A stretch of 64,000 nt of DNA, from the NCBI GenBank assembly GCA_021234535.1, contig CM037850.1, forward strand, positions 20,138,446-20,202,445, written 5' to 3'. The notes under the pieces were generated by a model. That model was not told the origin of the DNA. It searched no databases and saw only the letters and a program-made list of their open reading frames with translations. This DNA comes from Stichopus chloronotus. Taxonomy: Eukaryota; Echinodermata; Holothuroidea; Aspidochirotida; Stichopodidae. Positions 12,413-25,854 of this stretch are shown here, piece by piece (the stretch's first letter is position 1; every line of letters starts with the position of its first letter). A program made the translations under genes and the position numbers.

Positions 12413-13898
12413 ACTGTAAGAGAGAAACTAGAAATTCTCTAAACAAGAGCAACTAGGATCAACAAAAGATCCGAGCTCATGTCAACTTGCCGACATATGC
12501 TAACGAAAGAAAGTTGCTCACCTGTGCGAGGAAAAGGTATCTCTCTGTGTCTGTGTAGCGTATGAGTGTGTATGTCTGTGCGTTAGTTACCCTACGATCG
12601 CCGTATGCAGCACGTGCATGAAACTCGGAGTAGCAAATCTGTAGCCTTTTAGTAGCTAGCTTACGTTATGTCAATATTTGGTATACTCAGCAATAGTCAA
12701 CAGTTAATTCATAAAGGTAGTCTGCAATATAGCGACTGCTATATTTTATTTTTCAAAAAACATTTTATCAGTTTTCAAATCAGCAAGTTGTTTATTACCC
12801 CCCCCCCCCCCGGGGTTGTATACTGCAGACGTTGCGTTATGCAATAGACAATAACACTTAAGCATCCCCTTTGTAGTGACACGTACGTATATAGTTGCAA
12901 TAAAAAATGTTCTGCAAGTACTGTAAGCATTGTCGATCTATGACCAATTAACGCTCCATAATCAAAGATAGAAGGGCATGAAACGCAAACTCTTGGATAT
13001 CGTATGTGGGATGTAAGCATAAGACTAATTAAAAAAAAAAGGGTTTTTCTGTTCACCAGCTGGGGTACGTTTGGATTGAGTTTGCCATCGGCATTTTCAA
13101 AACAAATGTGAAAAAAAAAGTTAAGCAACTACCCAATCCTCTTTTAATAGGTAAGTTGAACAGTATTTGACACTTTGAGGGCCATGGTTATTTATCTTTT
13201 AATTGCATGCAATATTTAGACAAAGCTATAGCGACCTGAATTATCCATTGGCATCTTACATAAAGTACGCTACCGTTGATGTCAATCCATAGTAATATCC
13301 AACTCAACCATCAAATAGCCAAACTGCATCCCAACTTTTCAATGTAGAATCTCATGTAGTCCTACTTACTGACCCATCTGGGACGGTAGGTGAGACAAAC
13401 AATATAGCGACATGTCGAAACAACCACATTCAGCCCCAGCCTGCACCAAACTCCAATCTTGAACCTAATCTGAGCGAGAGATGTCGGACAATTACAACCG
13501 GAGAAACTCCCTCTGACTTTCACTCAAGGTGACATAACGCCAACCGAGGGTTCCACAAGGTGACATATACTGTAGCACCCACCGATCGACGGTTTTTTTT
13601 TTCTGTCCTGTGGTATTTTTGACAGGTTACGGTCTAAACAGTATAGTTCGATATTGCGTTCGTTGGCAATTGTTGGCGGTATACTGGCTAACAAATTACC
13701 GTACATATTCCATATTGTACGTACTCATCCTTACTGAACTAATTCACGTAGAACCAGCACTGTGCATAGTCCCCAATACAAGCGAACTGACATCCCTATA
13801 ACACTGAATCGCAGATATGCCACAGGAATCACTCATTGATATGCCCCTCATAATACCCTCACATAGGGTACGTTAAAGCACATAACGATGTTTTGTTG

Positions 13899-13911
13899 AG
13901 GTCATAGGTGA
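13899..13911 (+). promoter_or_regulatory. DR1-like nuclear receptor site upstream of gene B
   Basis: AGGTCATAGGTGA: two AGGTCA-type half sites in direct orientation spaced by one base, ending 197 bases before the gene B ATG. The same site, in the context GTTGAGGT(C/T)A, is at 26535 before gene C and at 39608 before gene D. DR1 elements are bound by HNF4, RXR heterodimers and COUP-TF in animals. Conservation among three paralogues at similar distances is the support; binding is inferred. Confidence 0.5.
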
Positions 13912-14067
13912 TCCAATAAATGTATGTCATGATTTGTGTACACAGTTTAAACTGGTTACTTACACGCAGTATTTGGATGACTGCCGCAAAGCGTAATTCA
14001 AATGGCTTTGTAATTTTACTGCCTGTGTGCATATGATGTGTTCAACCATAAAACTGTTCCATCTGAG

Positions 14068-14108
14068 CTTGCAGTTGAGTTAGTAGGTACAGGACTCCGC
14101 GATTCAAA
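14068..14108 (+). promoter_or_regulatory. Conserved 5' leader before gene B start
   Basis: CTTGCAGTTGAGTTAGTA is followed by ATTCAAA and the ATG. Related leaders precede A (CTTGCAG at 2339-2345), C (TTGCGGTTAAGTTAGT near 26675) and D (CTTGCAGTTGCGTTAGTA near 39751). In A, B and D it could be a 3' splice site of a 5' UTR intron. Copy C lacks the AG, which favours a transcription-start or leader element instead. Confidence 0.35.
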
Positions 14109-17100
14109 ATGGATGACAGACTATTTGAAGACATCGAGATGGCCAAATACTACCAGAGATACCGTCCAGATTACAAGAGATCAGATATGGAGGAAAAGAT
14201 AATACCTTTCCTACGAGAGCAGCTTCCACAGGTAAGTACGAGGGTTAGTGACAGTGACAAGAAATGCTATCAGGCCGTTGTCATCTTCAAGTTGATTTGC
14301 AGAGGACGTGTATGCTAGGAGAGAAATGTGCTGTTTATTGCTGTATCACTGTTACTGGTGCAACTGTACTGTTCCACCGTCGACGTCGGGTATAAAGGCA
14401 TCCTTTGTGTGCAGCGTGTAGACGCAAAGTGTTGCTGGTATGCTGACGACTCACTACGACACGGTGGCAATAAATCTCTCACTGGATCTATTATAGTTGC
14501 AAGCAGATCGATAGATTGGTTGCCAATATGGTGCCTATAGGGGCCAGCTAGTTGCCACGCTGATGTTGTGCCCTCATTTAGCTGTTCCATGTTCATTGTT
14601 CCGTGTCAGTTGTTCTCCCTAGTTTTGTCACAATTAGTTGTGCCTTAATTGTTCCATTGGTTTTGTCCATTGCTGTATGATTGTTGCTCCATTGGTTGTT
14701 CCAAATATGTTGCTTATTTCATGTTCGTTGCACACATGGTCATGGGTTTTGTTCCATGACCCTTGTTTTATGCTCATTTTCCATGTTTAATGCATCAATT
14801 CATGTTTACTTTAATTGGGATTAATATTAGAGTAAAAACAAAGAAAGAATGAAGATTTTCGGTAGCACAGAGGGAAGGAATGATCGTTGCTCGATCAGTT
14901 ACAAACCAAATAATTAATAATAGGGGAATACGTGCAGGCATAAATTGATTCACTAATAAATTAGATGATAGTAATATAAAGCTAGAAAAATATTCATTCA
15001 AAGTGCCAGTTTGGTTATATAGTTCGCCTTTATCCTCAAAATAGTTTCTATTTAATTTCAATAAAGACTCCAGACAGCATTGCTGTTGACGTCGCTTGTG
15101 GGACTGGACAACTTACGAGACTCCTTGCATCTTCTTTTAAGAAAGTCATCGGAGTGGACGTAAGCGAGGCGCAGATCACCGTAGCGAAGGAGTTCACATC
15201 CGAAGAAAATATCGAATACAGGTTACCCTTTTATGCAGATATTTGACGGGAGAGAGTTGTCGGTATTTCAGATATTAAGTAATATTAGTCCGTCTTGAGG
15301 CCTGCTGTTGTACCGTATCATTCCTTCAATAAATGAAAAATTTTGTCACTTTATTGTCACGACGCAAGGCCATTTGTACAGTAACTGTCTAGGCCAGTAA
15401 CACAAAAAATATACCCTGAAAATTCCGGTGATTTCACAGCACTGTGCAAGTCCCGGAGAAACACATCAGTCGGTCGAAATCTGACTGTAGCGGTCTATAA
15501 AATATATCCATCCATGCTCATCCGCCATGCTCACCAACGAAACAACTTGTGAATACCCATAATTAGCCATCGGACTTTTACCAGGGTGTGTGTGGACAAA
15601 GAACAGAATGTAACTTATAAACTTCTGTAACTTCTTGCATGTTCATGTTCCTTTGAAACAAACCCATTTGTTTTGTTTTATTCGGGTCTCTAGACATGCG
15701 TATCATACTTAATGGACCTGATAAGGTTAGACCATGGTCACAGACATTAGCAAAGGGTGGGAGATTCAAGCCTTGAGACTTGTCAGAATACATGATATCA
15801 TGTCACACATTGGTTAATAAGGCTACCCAGAGAGCGAGCAGAAAAGTAAGCACATATAATAGGCGTTTATCTGGGAAGCCATGGGCTTTTTGCAACTCAC
15901 GGACCTCATCTATGATTGAATGTGACTGTTTGATAATTTCAATATTGTAACTATACGCCGTCATAGATCAGGGAAACGTACGTTACATGCCTCCAGACGT
16001 ATGATTCGACATATCTGATATTTTTCTTTAGTTTGTTATTTCTTTTAAAGATAAAACATGATTTTTTTTACATAAATAGTCACTCTCTGTTTCATCAGCG
16101 TATAACAGAGCCAATAATATGTAAACGCAGCTATTATTACGTTAAAAAAATATTGCATCACAGGATGACGTGTTATAGAAGGGAAGAAATCCACGTTGTT
16201 GAAACTACTACTACTATTGCAACTACTACTGCTACTGCTACTACTACTACTACTACTACTATTACTACTACTGCTACTGCTACTACTACTACTACCACTA
16301 CTACTTTTACTACTACTACTTTTACTTTTACTACCACTACTTCTACTACTACTTCTACTACTATTACTTCTACTACTACTACTACTACTACTACTAATAA
16401 TAATAATACTAATACCACTACTACTACTATTACTTCCACTTCCACTACTACTACTACTGCTACTGCTACTACTACTACTACTACTACTACGACTGCTTGT
16501 TTTATCAAATCCAACACCACCTTGTTTTCATTTGATCTGACATATAAAGAATATTGACAATTTGAAACATTTCATGTAGCAATACATTATTCTAGATCAT
16601 TTTTTTTATTCAGAATTTCAACAGGGGAGAAGTTACCGTTCGTGTCCTCAGAATCTGTCGATCTGGTGAGTGTAGCGGTAGCTATCCAGTACTTTGATAC
16701 CGAATTGTTTTTCAAGGAAATTGACCGAATTTTAAAACCGGGAGGATGTTTGATGGTGATATCTATCTGCCGGCCTTCCAGCTACTACTCCATAATACCA
16801 GACTCGACGAATGTAGCAGCAATCAGCCAATGCCGATCATTAATGGATGAGGTATGTTACTAATTTACATGAAAAAGAGCACATTTGATAGACGTATTAA
16901 CTTGCTATTTGTCCTAGTGGTAAAATATCCACCACTTATCAGGGGAACTCGGGATCAAATCCTGGTGGAGTCATACAAACGACTCAAACAATGGAACGTG
17001 TTGCTTTCTTGCTTGGCGCTCAACTTAAGACGTTAGAGCCGGGTAATTATATACATACTAAGTGTTAACCGTGATTACCGAAATCATGTAGCAGAACTTC

Positions 17101-20100
17101 GAATTTGCAAATACCGCTAATGTAAGAAATTAAGTGTCAGTGATATTCAGTGTCATAAGGAATTTGTAGCTAATGTGGTAATTTTATCGCTAACGTTACA
17201 AGAAATCAACAGGTAATGTTGTGAGCAAAATAAACATGAGTAGACCGGTGGTCTGGAAGAATAGGGAAGGCTACCGCAGTAGGTCAATAATTCTGATTCG
17301 GGCAGTTGAGGCCGGGGACTGTGGTCTGCAGTTTACTTTCATTAAGTTTGTGTTTTACTGAACAGGATCCGTCTATGACTCCTTGAGTCATTCGAACGTC
17401 CATGTAGTCGTATGTACCATCTACATTTCTCCCACGGAGCAGTCAGTCTGCTTATTCTCATGTTAATCACAAATTCATTAATGATGGACATACATAATAT
17501 TTGTAAACTTTAGCCAAATTCAAGGAGTTATAAAGTCGACGACCACGTAACGCCGTTTCGGTAACGAAGTGTGGGGATACCACAACAATCTGAGATTATG
17601 GAGATTTTAAGGTAGAATCAATATGCGAGCCACCCCTTCCCCTTCAAAAAGTACGGATCATGTGTAGTAGAACCTCCTTATATTCGAAAAGGGACCGAGG
17701 CAAAGTAAACCGAGGCGGAGCGAGCAGAAAATAATTAGCATATCAGATCCAGGTACTGTACCGATTATCCCCTTATCACATTCCCTTGATTGGCCTCGTG
17801 TGAACTTCCACACCACTGGTCAGTTCATTCTTGATTATTTCATGAACTTCAAATAAGCGGCATCGATACAAGCATAACATTGGCCGCTGATTTCTTATAA
17901 CGTTAGCGCTCAATGAAATTGTTACATCAGCGTTTCATTTCTTATAACATTTGTAGTCGTTATAATATTAGCGGTCGATTACTTATAAATGGTTGGTCAT
18001 TGTAATGCTTTCGTTATTGCATCAGCGGTTGATTTCTTATATCATTAGCGGTCGTCATTGCATTAATTGCATTGATTATGGCAATTGACGATGATATATA
18101 GTTCAAAGGGTTTTAAAGCGCCTCTAAAAGATTCAGGAATGCTTGGGCCAACGTACGCGTCTTGAACTTGCCGTTTATGAAATCACATGAAATGTTTCTC
18201 CTCCTACACGTTCTGTTGTACAGTGGTGGTTGTCCGTTTGATTGTGCTTCGCCTGGTGGTGTCGGAGGTGGTGTTAGAAGTTTAAATACACGTATCCCCT
18301 ATGGGCCATTTACGAAAATCTGTCCACAGTTGTTCAAGATGTGTCTTCTCCCATACGCTTTGACATGTTTTGTTGAAACATACACACAATAGAGTGTCAT
18401 CTTCAGGAAAGTTGGGTACAAGATCCTCCATGGACCTTAATTACCTAGAAGGCAATTTTTTGAAATAATTGGAAATGCTTCACCTCCCATGGACTCTGCT
18501 ATACAGTGTTGATAGTCTGTAAGTAGTAGATAGTGTGATACCATATGGGCGTTCGAAAATATTGTATAAGATAAAATACAAGATCCGACTGTGTGAATTC
18601 AGTCTTTCAAAATGTTTCTTCTCCATGTTCTTGGGTCGTGGCCCATCTGCGGTGCCTAGAAATTTGGCATCCATTGTCCTACTTTGGGCTTATAAGCTAT
18701 AATATGAAATCACATAAACGAGCACTTGTCCTACAGAGTCTGGTCTATAGTGACGATCATCTGCCATGATGGTCCTTGAATGGTGGTCCTCAGTGTTCAA
18801 GAAGGATCAATCCATGATCGAACATGGCCCTTATGGTGCATTTTAAATTTAGTAAATCGCTCACAAAGGCTTGTTCTTTGGCAGATTTTTTTACACAGGG
18901 TTGGTGGATTTTCATAATGACACATGTTACGGTTGTGGCAATCTTAAAGTGCAGCTTCCCATACTAGCCCATAAAACCCATTTTTTATTCATAAGTTAAT
19001 TTTGGGCAAATATAGAACAGTAGGTCGGATGAGCTTTATTGCTCAATATCCAAGGCCATTAAGTCCTAGGAGCCATAAATGTTTTGATTCCTTACTGTTA
19101 GAGCCCTTAACTTTTGGATGCTAGTATTGTTTGGCTCTTACATATGTTTTGAACATTGCATAGAGAGTGAGTTATTATTGCCTCATTTCTACTGGCATCC
19201 TGTGGCAATTCCACCACCAGAATATAATTAGATTCACTAACAAATAATGATCAACAGAAGTGCATACCACAAGCAGATTGTACTTAAAATAGTTATCAAC
19301 TGTAAAAGGAAAAGTGGGTGCTGTGTAACATTGCTTACAATTACTTGTTAAAAACAAATGTTTATAAATATTTCCTTTCTGGGATATAAATAGTTTCAAA
19401 TGTCACAACTGCATTTGATAAATTCCGGATAAAAAATTCCAGATAAGATCCAGACAAAAACATTTGTGACCTACCTACTACATATGTAATGCTTGTACTT
19501 TCAGCCCCCCCCCCCCCCACCTTAGAATCTTCCGACGACTGTATAGCTGTTTGTGAATGAGATGACAAATGATTCTTAACTTTTCACTATTTACTTAATC
19601 GACGTGTATATAGGTATATAGGGAACGAAATCAACCACTGGTTTGAAAGAAATCTACAATTTTTACCTGCAAATTGTGAATATTTTTTGCAACTAGCGTG
19701 AATGAAATGACTAAGTATATCCTTATAAATTTTTAAGAAGATAGGAAATAGTATTTTTAAGCCACTGTTTTTAAGAATCTTTCGGGCCGAATTACTTCAT
19801 CCCTAACGAAAAGTGCTCAGGCCTATGGTCCTCTGTCAAGAAAATCGATGTACCAAAAGAATTTACAAAACAACTAACTGAATGAAAAAAAAAATTGTAT
19901 TTCCCGTAAATAAATGTGCAATTAAATATTAGTGTGAAAAATCAATTCTAAATGTTGAAAACGGTTGAATTTAATTATAGATAATAGATAAAAACGATAG
20001 TTAAATTATGTCCTTTCAATCTTCTCTATCTTCACAGGTTGCAAAATGTACCTTACAAAATATAGGATCAAAAGCCGGTGAGATCTGCACGACTGGACAG

Positions 20101-21961
20101 TATTCCACTCCTCCTTACCACGAGAATTATAAGTAAATATTCAACTATATCTATAAAAATGTTTATTCCCCAGTTTAAGTGAAGGAAGGTCCATTTTCGG
20201 ATCAAAAGTCACGTTTTTCAGTTTGATTACATGATTTCTGTCTGATAAGCTCACTGCGGAGACCTAGGATTGTCTCAAATACCAGGAAAATGTTCATCAA
20301 TTATTCAATTGCTGTGTTTTTACTATACACCCGTCGTAAAAAAAAATAAAAAAATACACGGTTAGAGATTGTTATAGATTACTTGAGAAAGCGTCCATGG
20401 AAAAACAAGTTGAAGAACGTGAAACGTCTTTTCAAGACTGAAGCAGTTCTCGAGAATCATATTCTTTGAACGTCTGTTTCACTTGAGTTATTCACTTTAG
20501 CGCCTTTAGGATACTGAGGATGCCTATAGGAAGTCTATAAAAAGAAAACCTTTTTTTAATCCATCAAGCGTTTTCTTCTAAATTAAAGTAACACTTCCGT
20601 TAGAACTGTAAATAGTAACCTTTTCGCTTGATCCTCAATTTCTTCTCTTTTCCTTTTTTTCTTCTTTCTCCTTCTACCCTCCTTGGTACAAAATCAATGT
20701 TTCATTTGGAATGCATAATCTGCAATGAGACATTGTATCTCAATATTGGGAGCTATCTTTATTTCATAAAGATAAAATCCTTTTTCTAAACGGTCTACGT
20801 TACACCATCTACACTAGTCAAGCAGCCTAAAGGTTTCGGGTTCGAATCCCATTGAATTCAACTACTTTTGATGATGTACGTTGAGGATTCATAATTGTGG
20901 AATTTAAATGAATGAGATTCACAGCATTGCATGATGAGCATAGATTTAGTATACGTTTAAAATGAGATGTGGGATTTACAAACTTTTCATAATGTTTTCT
21001 CAACTGGTTGTTTAAAAATTGTTTTAAAATATGCAATTAAACTACAAAATAGCTACAGTTAGAATAAAATCAGTGTTTTGTCCTGAATTAGGTTTATGAT
21101 GAAACTTTGGAAGCCGTTAAATGGTCTGGAAGAATTTGGCGGTTTCTTGAACACTCTCGCCGGCCTGAGGAAGTACCGGAAGGATAACCCAGACGAGGAA
21201 GACGTGATGAAAGTGCTGCAAAAGAGGTTAGTTATAAAAAAATGTAGAAAATTATCTTTCACTAGATAGAACACAAAATGCCAGATAAATAAAACAACTA
21301 TATATTTATCAGTTGATAGGTCGTAACGTATGGTATCTATACAATTTACAACTTACGTATTTACGAGTTGATGGATTTATTACTCCACATTACAAAGGTA
21401 TAATTTAAACAGTGGAATAAAAAAGGAGTTGTAACGGGGTTTTGGTGCATTAAATTGTGTTTTTTACTTCTCTTTGTAATCAAGGTTCAAATGACAATGA
21501 AAAGTTTATTGGGTTATCAGTGGCAATCCAGATATATCAAAGATTATAAATTGACTATTGACTATGACTACATTTTGAACACCGTGCACTAGCAAAATTG
21601 CTTATCCGTGAATGAAACTTAATAATATAACTGCTCATCAAGTTGCTAATGGGTAGCTGTATTGAACTTGCCAGGATGTAATAGACCCTATTAAAAATGT
21701 CACGAATAAGCGAACAAAACATATTATGAGTTTATTAGAAACAATATCAAACACAAATAAAGATTGAACAGACCAGTTGAAGTTTTAAATTTTGCTCAGT
21801 TCCTCGTCGTGTATTTGCTAATAATTCCATTATTGTAATTACCTGTCCCTCACAGGCTTGAGACGATACTTCGTGAGATTACTCCGACTCCAGAAACATT
21901 CCAACTCTATTTCAACGGCGAGCTAGAATGTGCTCTGTATCGTAAACCGTGTCAACGTTAA
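14109..21961 (+). CDS. SAM-dependent methyltransferase, array copy B (6 exons, 283 aa)
   Basis: Joined exons 14109-14231, 15067-15221, 16614-16851, 20038-20132, 21092-21226 and 21856-21961 give 283 codons ending in TAA, with the same lengths and phases as copies A, C and D. The start has the MDDRLFEDIEMAKYYQRYRP opening. Motif I reads DVACGTG (49-55), with Ala for the first Gly; the LD(L/V)ACGTG form is common in working methyltransferases such as UbiE, so activity is likely kept. VIGVD ends at D72. Position 118 is Gln (AIQYF) where the other three have His (A, C: HYF; D: HFF), so substrate choice may differ. ILKPGGCL and the terminal YRKPC are intact. Intron 2 carries a 290-bp ACT repeat and intron 3 (3.2 kb) an inverted minisatellite. 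Most similar to copy A (FQL and RKPC endings, shared intron 1 repeat). Confidence 0.92.
14580..14800 (+). repeat. Decayed TTCATTGTTCCATG minisatellite, intron 1 of B
   Basis: Scattered copies of GTTCCATG, TTCATTGTTCC and TTTTCCATG match the array at 3866-4080 in gene A. The following intron sequence (an AAAGAATGAAGATTTT-like block) also aligns to A, so this is ancestral to the A/B split. Confidence 0.55.
16205..16493. repeat. Imperfect (ACT)n trinucleotide repeat, intron 2 of B
   Basis: Nearly 290 bases of ACT/GCT/TCT/ACC/AAT triplets with point variants. All six frames are long and open, giving poly-Thr, poly-Leu or poly-Val. These frames lie inside an intron and are not genes. The repeat is absent from introns 2 of A, C and D. 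Confidence 0.95.
16895..17045 (+). repeat. tRNA-derived SINE, intron 3 of B
   Basis: An A-box-like GTCCTAGTGGTAAAATATCC is followed about 25 bases later by a B-box-like GGGATCAAATCC, then GGTGGAGTCATACAAACGAC and a body with TTGCTTTCTTGCTTGGCGCTC-like sequence. The body resembles 30425-30520 (GAGTCATACCAAAGAC, GTCGTCTTGCTCGATGCTC) in intron 4 of gene C and 46610-46700 in gene D. Confidence 0.55.
17105..18065. repeat. Inverted, degenerate TAGCGGT..TTTCTTATAAC minisatellite, intron 3 of B
   Basis: At 17866-18065 a unit near TTAGCGGTCGATTTCTTATAACAT repeats about six times. At 17105-17215 the same unit appears on the other strand (CCGCTAATGTAAGAAAT, CGCTAACGTTACAAGAAAT). The pair encloses about 0.65 kb without coding content. 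This arrangement of subterminal inverted repeats suggests a non-autonomous DNA transposon. Confidence 0.5.
19505..19518. repeat. C14 homopolymer, intron 3 of B
   Basis: A run of 14 C within intron 3 of gene B. Nothing coding surrounds it. Confidence 0.9.
20800..20862 (+). repeat. tRNA-like SINE remnant with exact B box, intron 4 of B
   Basis: GGTTCGAATCC at 20839-20849 is an exact RNA polymerase III B box, with CACTAGTCAAGCAGCC before it. The overall order CACTAG, then box, then TCAATTATTTT-like sequence, parallels 7983-8060 in intron 4 of gene A, so it may be the same ancestral insertion. No full cloverleaf can be folded by eye. Confidence 0.45.
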
Positions 21962-24900
21962 AGGTGGTCGGTTGCCTTTTCTGAAGGAGCATGCACGGTT
22001 TGGAGTAAAACTAATTCGTAAGCAAAATGTATTTTGAGATTCTATTGGAAGGAAAATATAATTTTCGTCGGAGGAAGTGCAAAGTGAGGGAAGGGTGTAA
22101 AAAATTTGGGTCTTTTGAGTTAAGTTATCGTGGGTACTGAATTTCAAATTTCTAGAAAATTTGTATCTGACCCCCACACACAGACATATATAGCTTTAAA
22201 CGTTGTTTCAGATAATTATAAAAAAATAACTCTATGAAAAATCGCGGTGGGTCTTCTCTCGCATTCCAGCTTAGTCCGTCTGAGTCTTAAAGCAAATAAT
22301 CAATTTATCATTATTTTACATTTCATGAGCTGTATATGATTTGTATAAGCGCATACAAAGTTACATGGAATTACGCTCTTCATATGAATGCCATTCTTTC
22401 TGTCTTTAAGACGGTTGTGTTAGTATAATGTTAACGATGGAGTTCGCAGCATTATTGTTTAATACAATGAAAACGTACCGTACATTCAGCTGTACGGTAC
22501 AAACCACCGAGTTCGGTAGTAACTCCTAATTAATTAGTGTAGCCATATACGTCAAGCATAATTTGGTACTAACCGAAAGACCCCTTCTTCTGCAAAGATA
22601 ATAATCATGAATAATATGTTCTTAATATTGGAAAACCATATAGTGGAAGATTACCGGTATTTCATATTTATTAGAAAAATTTTACTGTTCTAAAGTTTGT
22701 GATATATGGAATCTCTATCGCTAGCTTTATTACATGTATCATGATCAGAAGTTGCGACAAGCCGTACTGATACTTTCAACAACGGAATAGAAAAGCTGAA
22801 TAACATGTCTTTGATACTTAAGTTTCCCACAAACCTCATGAACTAATGAATGTACTGATGTTATACACATGTACACATGATAAGAATGTTACTGCAGATT
22901 GTGAAATGTAGAATGTTGACTAAACAGGAGTTAGATTTACTCAGAAATGGTAGAGCGAATTGGTCGAATGACTGGTAGGAGATGTTTTTAGATCCGTTAC
23001 TGTTCTGCTAAGATAAGTCTTGTCAGTGTTTGATTTGTTTTTATTTTGCTTTCAAAAAAAAAAAAAACTGATTTCCCTATGCAAATATGATCGAAGATGT
23101 TTTGCGTTGCACAAAATCAGTATTTCTTTTGTTAATCCTTTTCATATAATTGCTTGCTTTCTCATTTACACATGAGTAAGTGAAATTAACGTTTGTTAAA
23201 GGTCGTGTTACATGCATTTAGAAAAGAAAACTTTCTTTTTATTCCATGTATTTAAAAGTTACAGAGAGTAATCCTGACTGAAAATCTGTAAGAATTATGT
23301 TTCTATCTGTTACCGTTTGTAAAATATGGCTTTACCATGTTTGATAGAAATGCAAATTAAGATGGAGGAGTGTTGTGAAGTGTTAGTATTTCTTTCGTGA
23401 AGCCCATATAAATATATATACATATTAATTACTGAATTACTTGGATACGCATTGGCAGTGATTTATAAGTACTTGTTTAGAGGACACTCAGGACAGTATA
23501 TGCTTCAAAAGCAAAGCCCCTTTGCATAAAAGATTCTCAAGTGTCCTTGCAATAAAGGTTAAGTAAACAAAGAATAACCTTATGAGAGTCCCTCTCTTGA
23601 CGTAGTAAATGTGTATACTTATTAATGTTTATTCATAATGCAGATGTAAGACGGGAATTTCCCTGTATATTGCCAATATTCTCCGTATTTTGATTGGATT
23701 TGTAGCTAAATACAACATTTTTAATGGTTAGTACAGCCAACATAAGAAAATATCATTTTGATGTCACAAAACCTTCAAAGAGTATGATCCTCTTCCAAAA
23801 TAAATCCCTCGAGCATATCGGACTTTAAATTGTCCTTAAAATGAATACCAAGAAATCAAAGGAAACAAAGGACACGGTATGTGGGTCTCAATCCCTTGCA
23901 TGTTACAAATTGTTTTGTATTCGGGTTGCAGGCGTAAGGTAGGGAGTAGGACTAGGGATTTAGTACCAAAATGGTCAATGTTTGATGCTTGTTGATGCCT
24001 TTGTGTCTATTTTCAACAGGTTAAAAATTTTTGCGATGTCAAACCACCTTTAAATTATGGTGTTCGCAATCGTGCTACAGGCTCATTACAAAACACCGAT
24101 CAGCAAAAGTAAGCATTATACAGTCATCAATAGCAAAAGATACTAAAAATTACCTTACTAGCTTCATAATGAGATGGTTTAGATGTTATTTTTTAAATTC
24201 TGAATATCGGTAATTATGTACAGATCAGCAGGGAAGGAATTCTAAAATTTGGACCCACTCTTGAGGCATACCTGTACTTAGCGCTACTTATGATTGATTT
24301 TGCACATACATGACTAAGTAGTGTATATGCAACAGCCTTGTAAGAGTTGTCCGTTTCTTAAATGTTTCTGTAATTCCGACATTGTGCAATAAAGTTTAAG
24401 ACCTCGTAATTGAAAACCATTATATGTTTCCGTTGCATAACTTTTAGAGTGACCTTTGAACATTGTTCGCTTATGGTCTTTCCATTAAAGTATTGTACGG
24501 TAACTTTAAACAAACCTTTAACTTTGTTATAATTCACGACTTAATTTACATGTATCCTTTTAGCTCCTTTTTCGTTGTTATGTTACTACGACTTCCTTGT
24601 TGTAAACATCTCTAGAAATTAATCCCCATCACAAAGCGATTTATGTGTTGTTAGTGAACCTATAAGGAACACCCTTTTCCTGGTTCCAGTACCATCAGTG
24701 GTATTCAAATGTGCAGTGAATGACCCCTAGAAATGAGTCAATGAGGATGTCTTTAATTTTCCCCCCCCCAAAAAAAAAAAAAACTCAACGGATAACAGGT
24801 TAAATATGAAGCAAAATGCTATACTACCGACTGCTCTTTGAAAACAATCCCGCCGAGACTCGAAAACAATTTTGAAGTAAAGCGTTTGAAAAAAACAAGA

Positions 24901-25854
24901 AAATGAAAGTAAAGTGGGAGGAGCAGGATATCTTTTTACAATATATTTATACTTTAACTTGTTCACGACGGTCATAGTTTGACACTAAGTTTAGTTTTAT
25001 GGACCTTGGAAGTTGTTGCTGGCATCGCGGAACTAGGTATTCACGATACATGGCAAGAATGTTACTGGCGTTGTATTTGATTTATTCAGGCAGAAAACCA
25101 TAATGATGGCTATCGGATCTATTTGTCAGTGATACCCAAATCAGGCTGAGAACTGTACCAACTCGACACTGTAAGACAAATACTGGTCCTACAGTTGTTT
25201 ACGTGCTGTGAATATTTGGCATGCTATAGCTTATACTTAACAAGACGGTGTAGCCAGCACATAGGCCTATAGTCATAACCATTCTTTTTATTTTAAGTTG
25301 TTTCAAGCAAAATTTTCTCATTTATTTAATCAGCAAGTAGCAATTTATCTATACTATCTTCCGCTGGTATGTGATATTCAGAAATTTCATTATTCAATTT
25401 CGTAGGCAAGAATTCGCACAACGCCTGCAGCCGATGAAGCAGTATGAATAGTCTTATGATCTCCTTTTAAACAACCTCCTGTGACTCCACTGTCCCACTG
25501 AAAGACAGTGGGGGACTAAAGATATGGCCACCACCCCTTCCCCTGTTTCCGGCTGTTTTCAGCTGTCCGGGAAGTTTGATAAACTCCGCGCCAACGGAAT
25601 GAGGTGTTACACTTAGATAGTCCTGTCAGTACGTCACCCAATATTCCAATATCTGTTTCACGGTTCTGTTATGTATATATAGCATTAACATACATGATCT
25701 TGAAGTAGGTTGAAGAGGATTGGGTATCTCTCTTATACAGCGCCCCAGGATACAAAGCTATTTCTGCCCCTGTGTCTAAAACTGCTCAAGCCGCCACTGT
25801 TTACATCCATTTTTCTGTTCAACACTCACCCGTCTTAGGCTACCGTGTTCACAT

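Noticed and set aside
16033..16557. Long open frames encoding poly-Thr, poly-Leu or poly-Val on both strands
   Set aside because: They come only from the ACT trinucleotide repeat, which lies within intron 2 of gene B.
20800..20862. Functional tRNA gene with an exact B box
   Set aside because: No paired acceptor, D or anticodon stems can be drawn; better explained as a SINE remnant.
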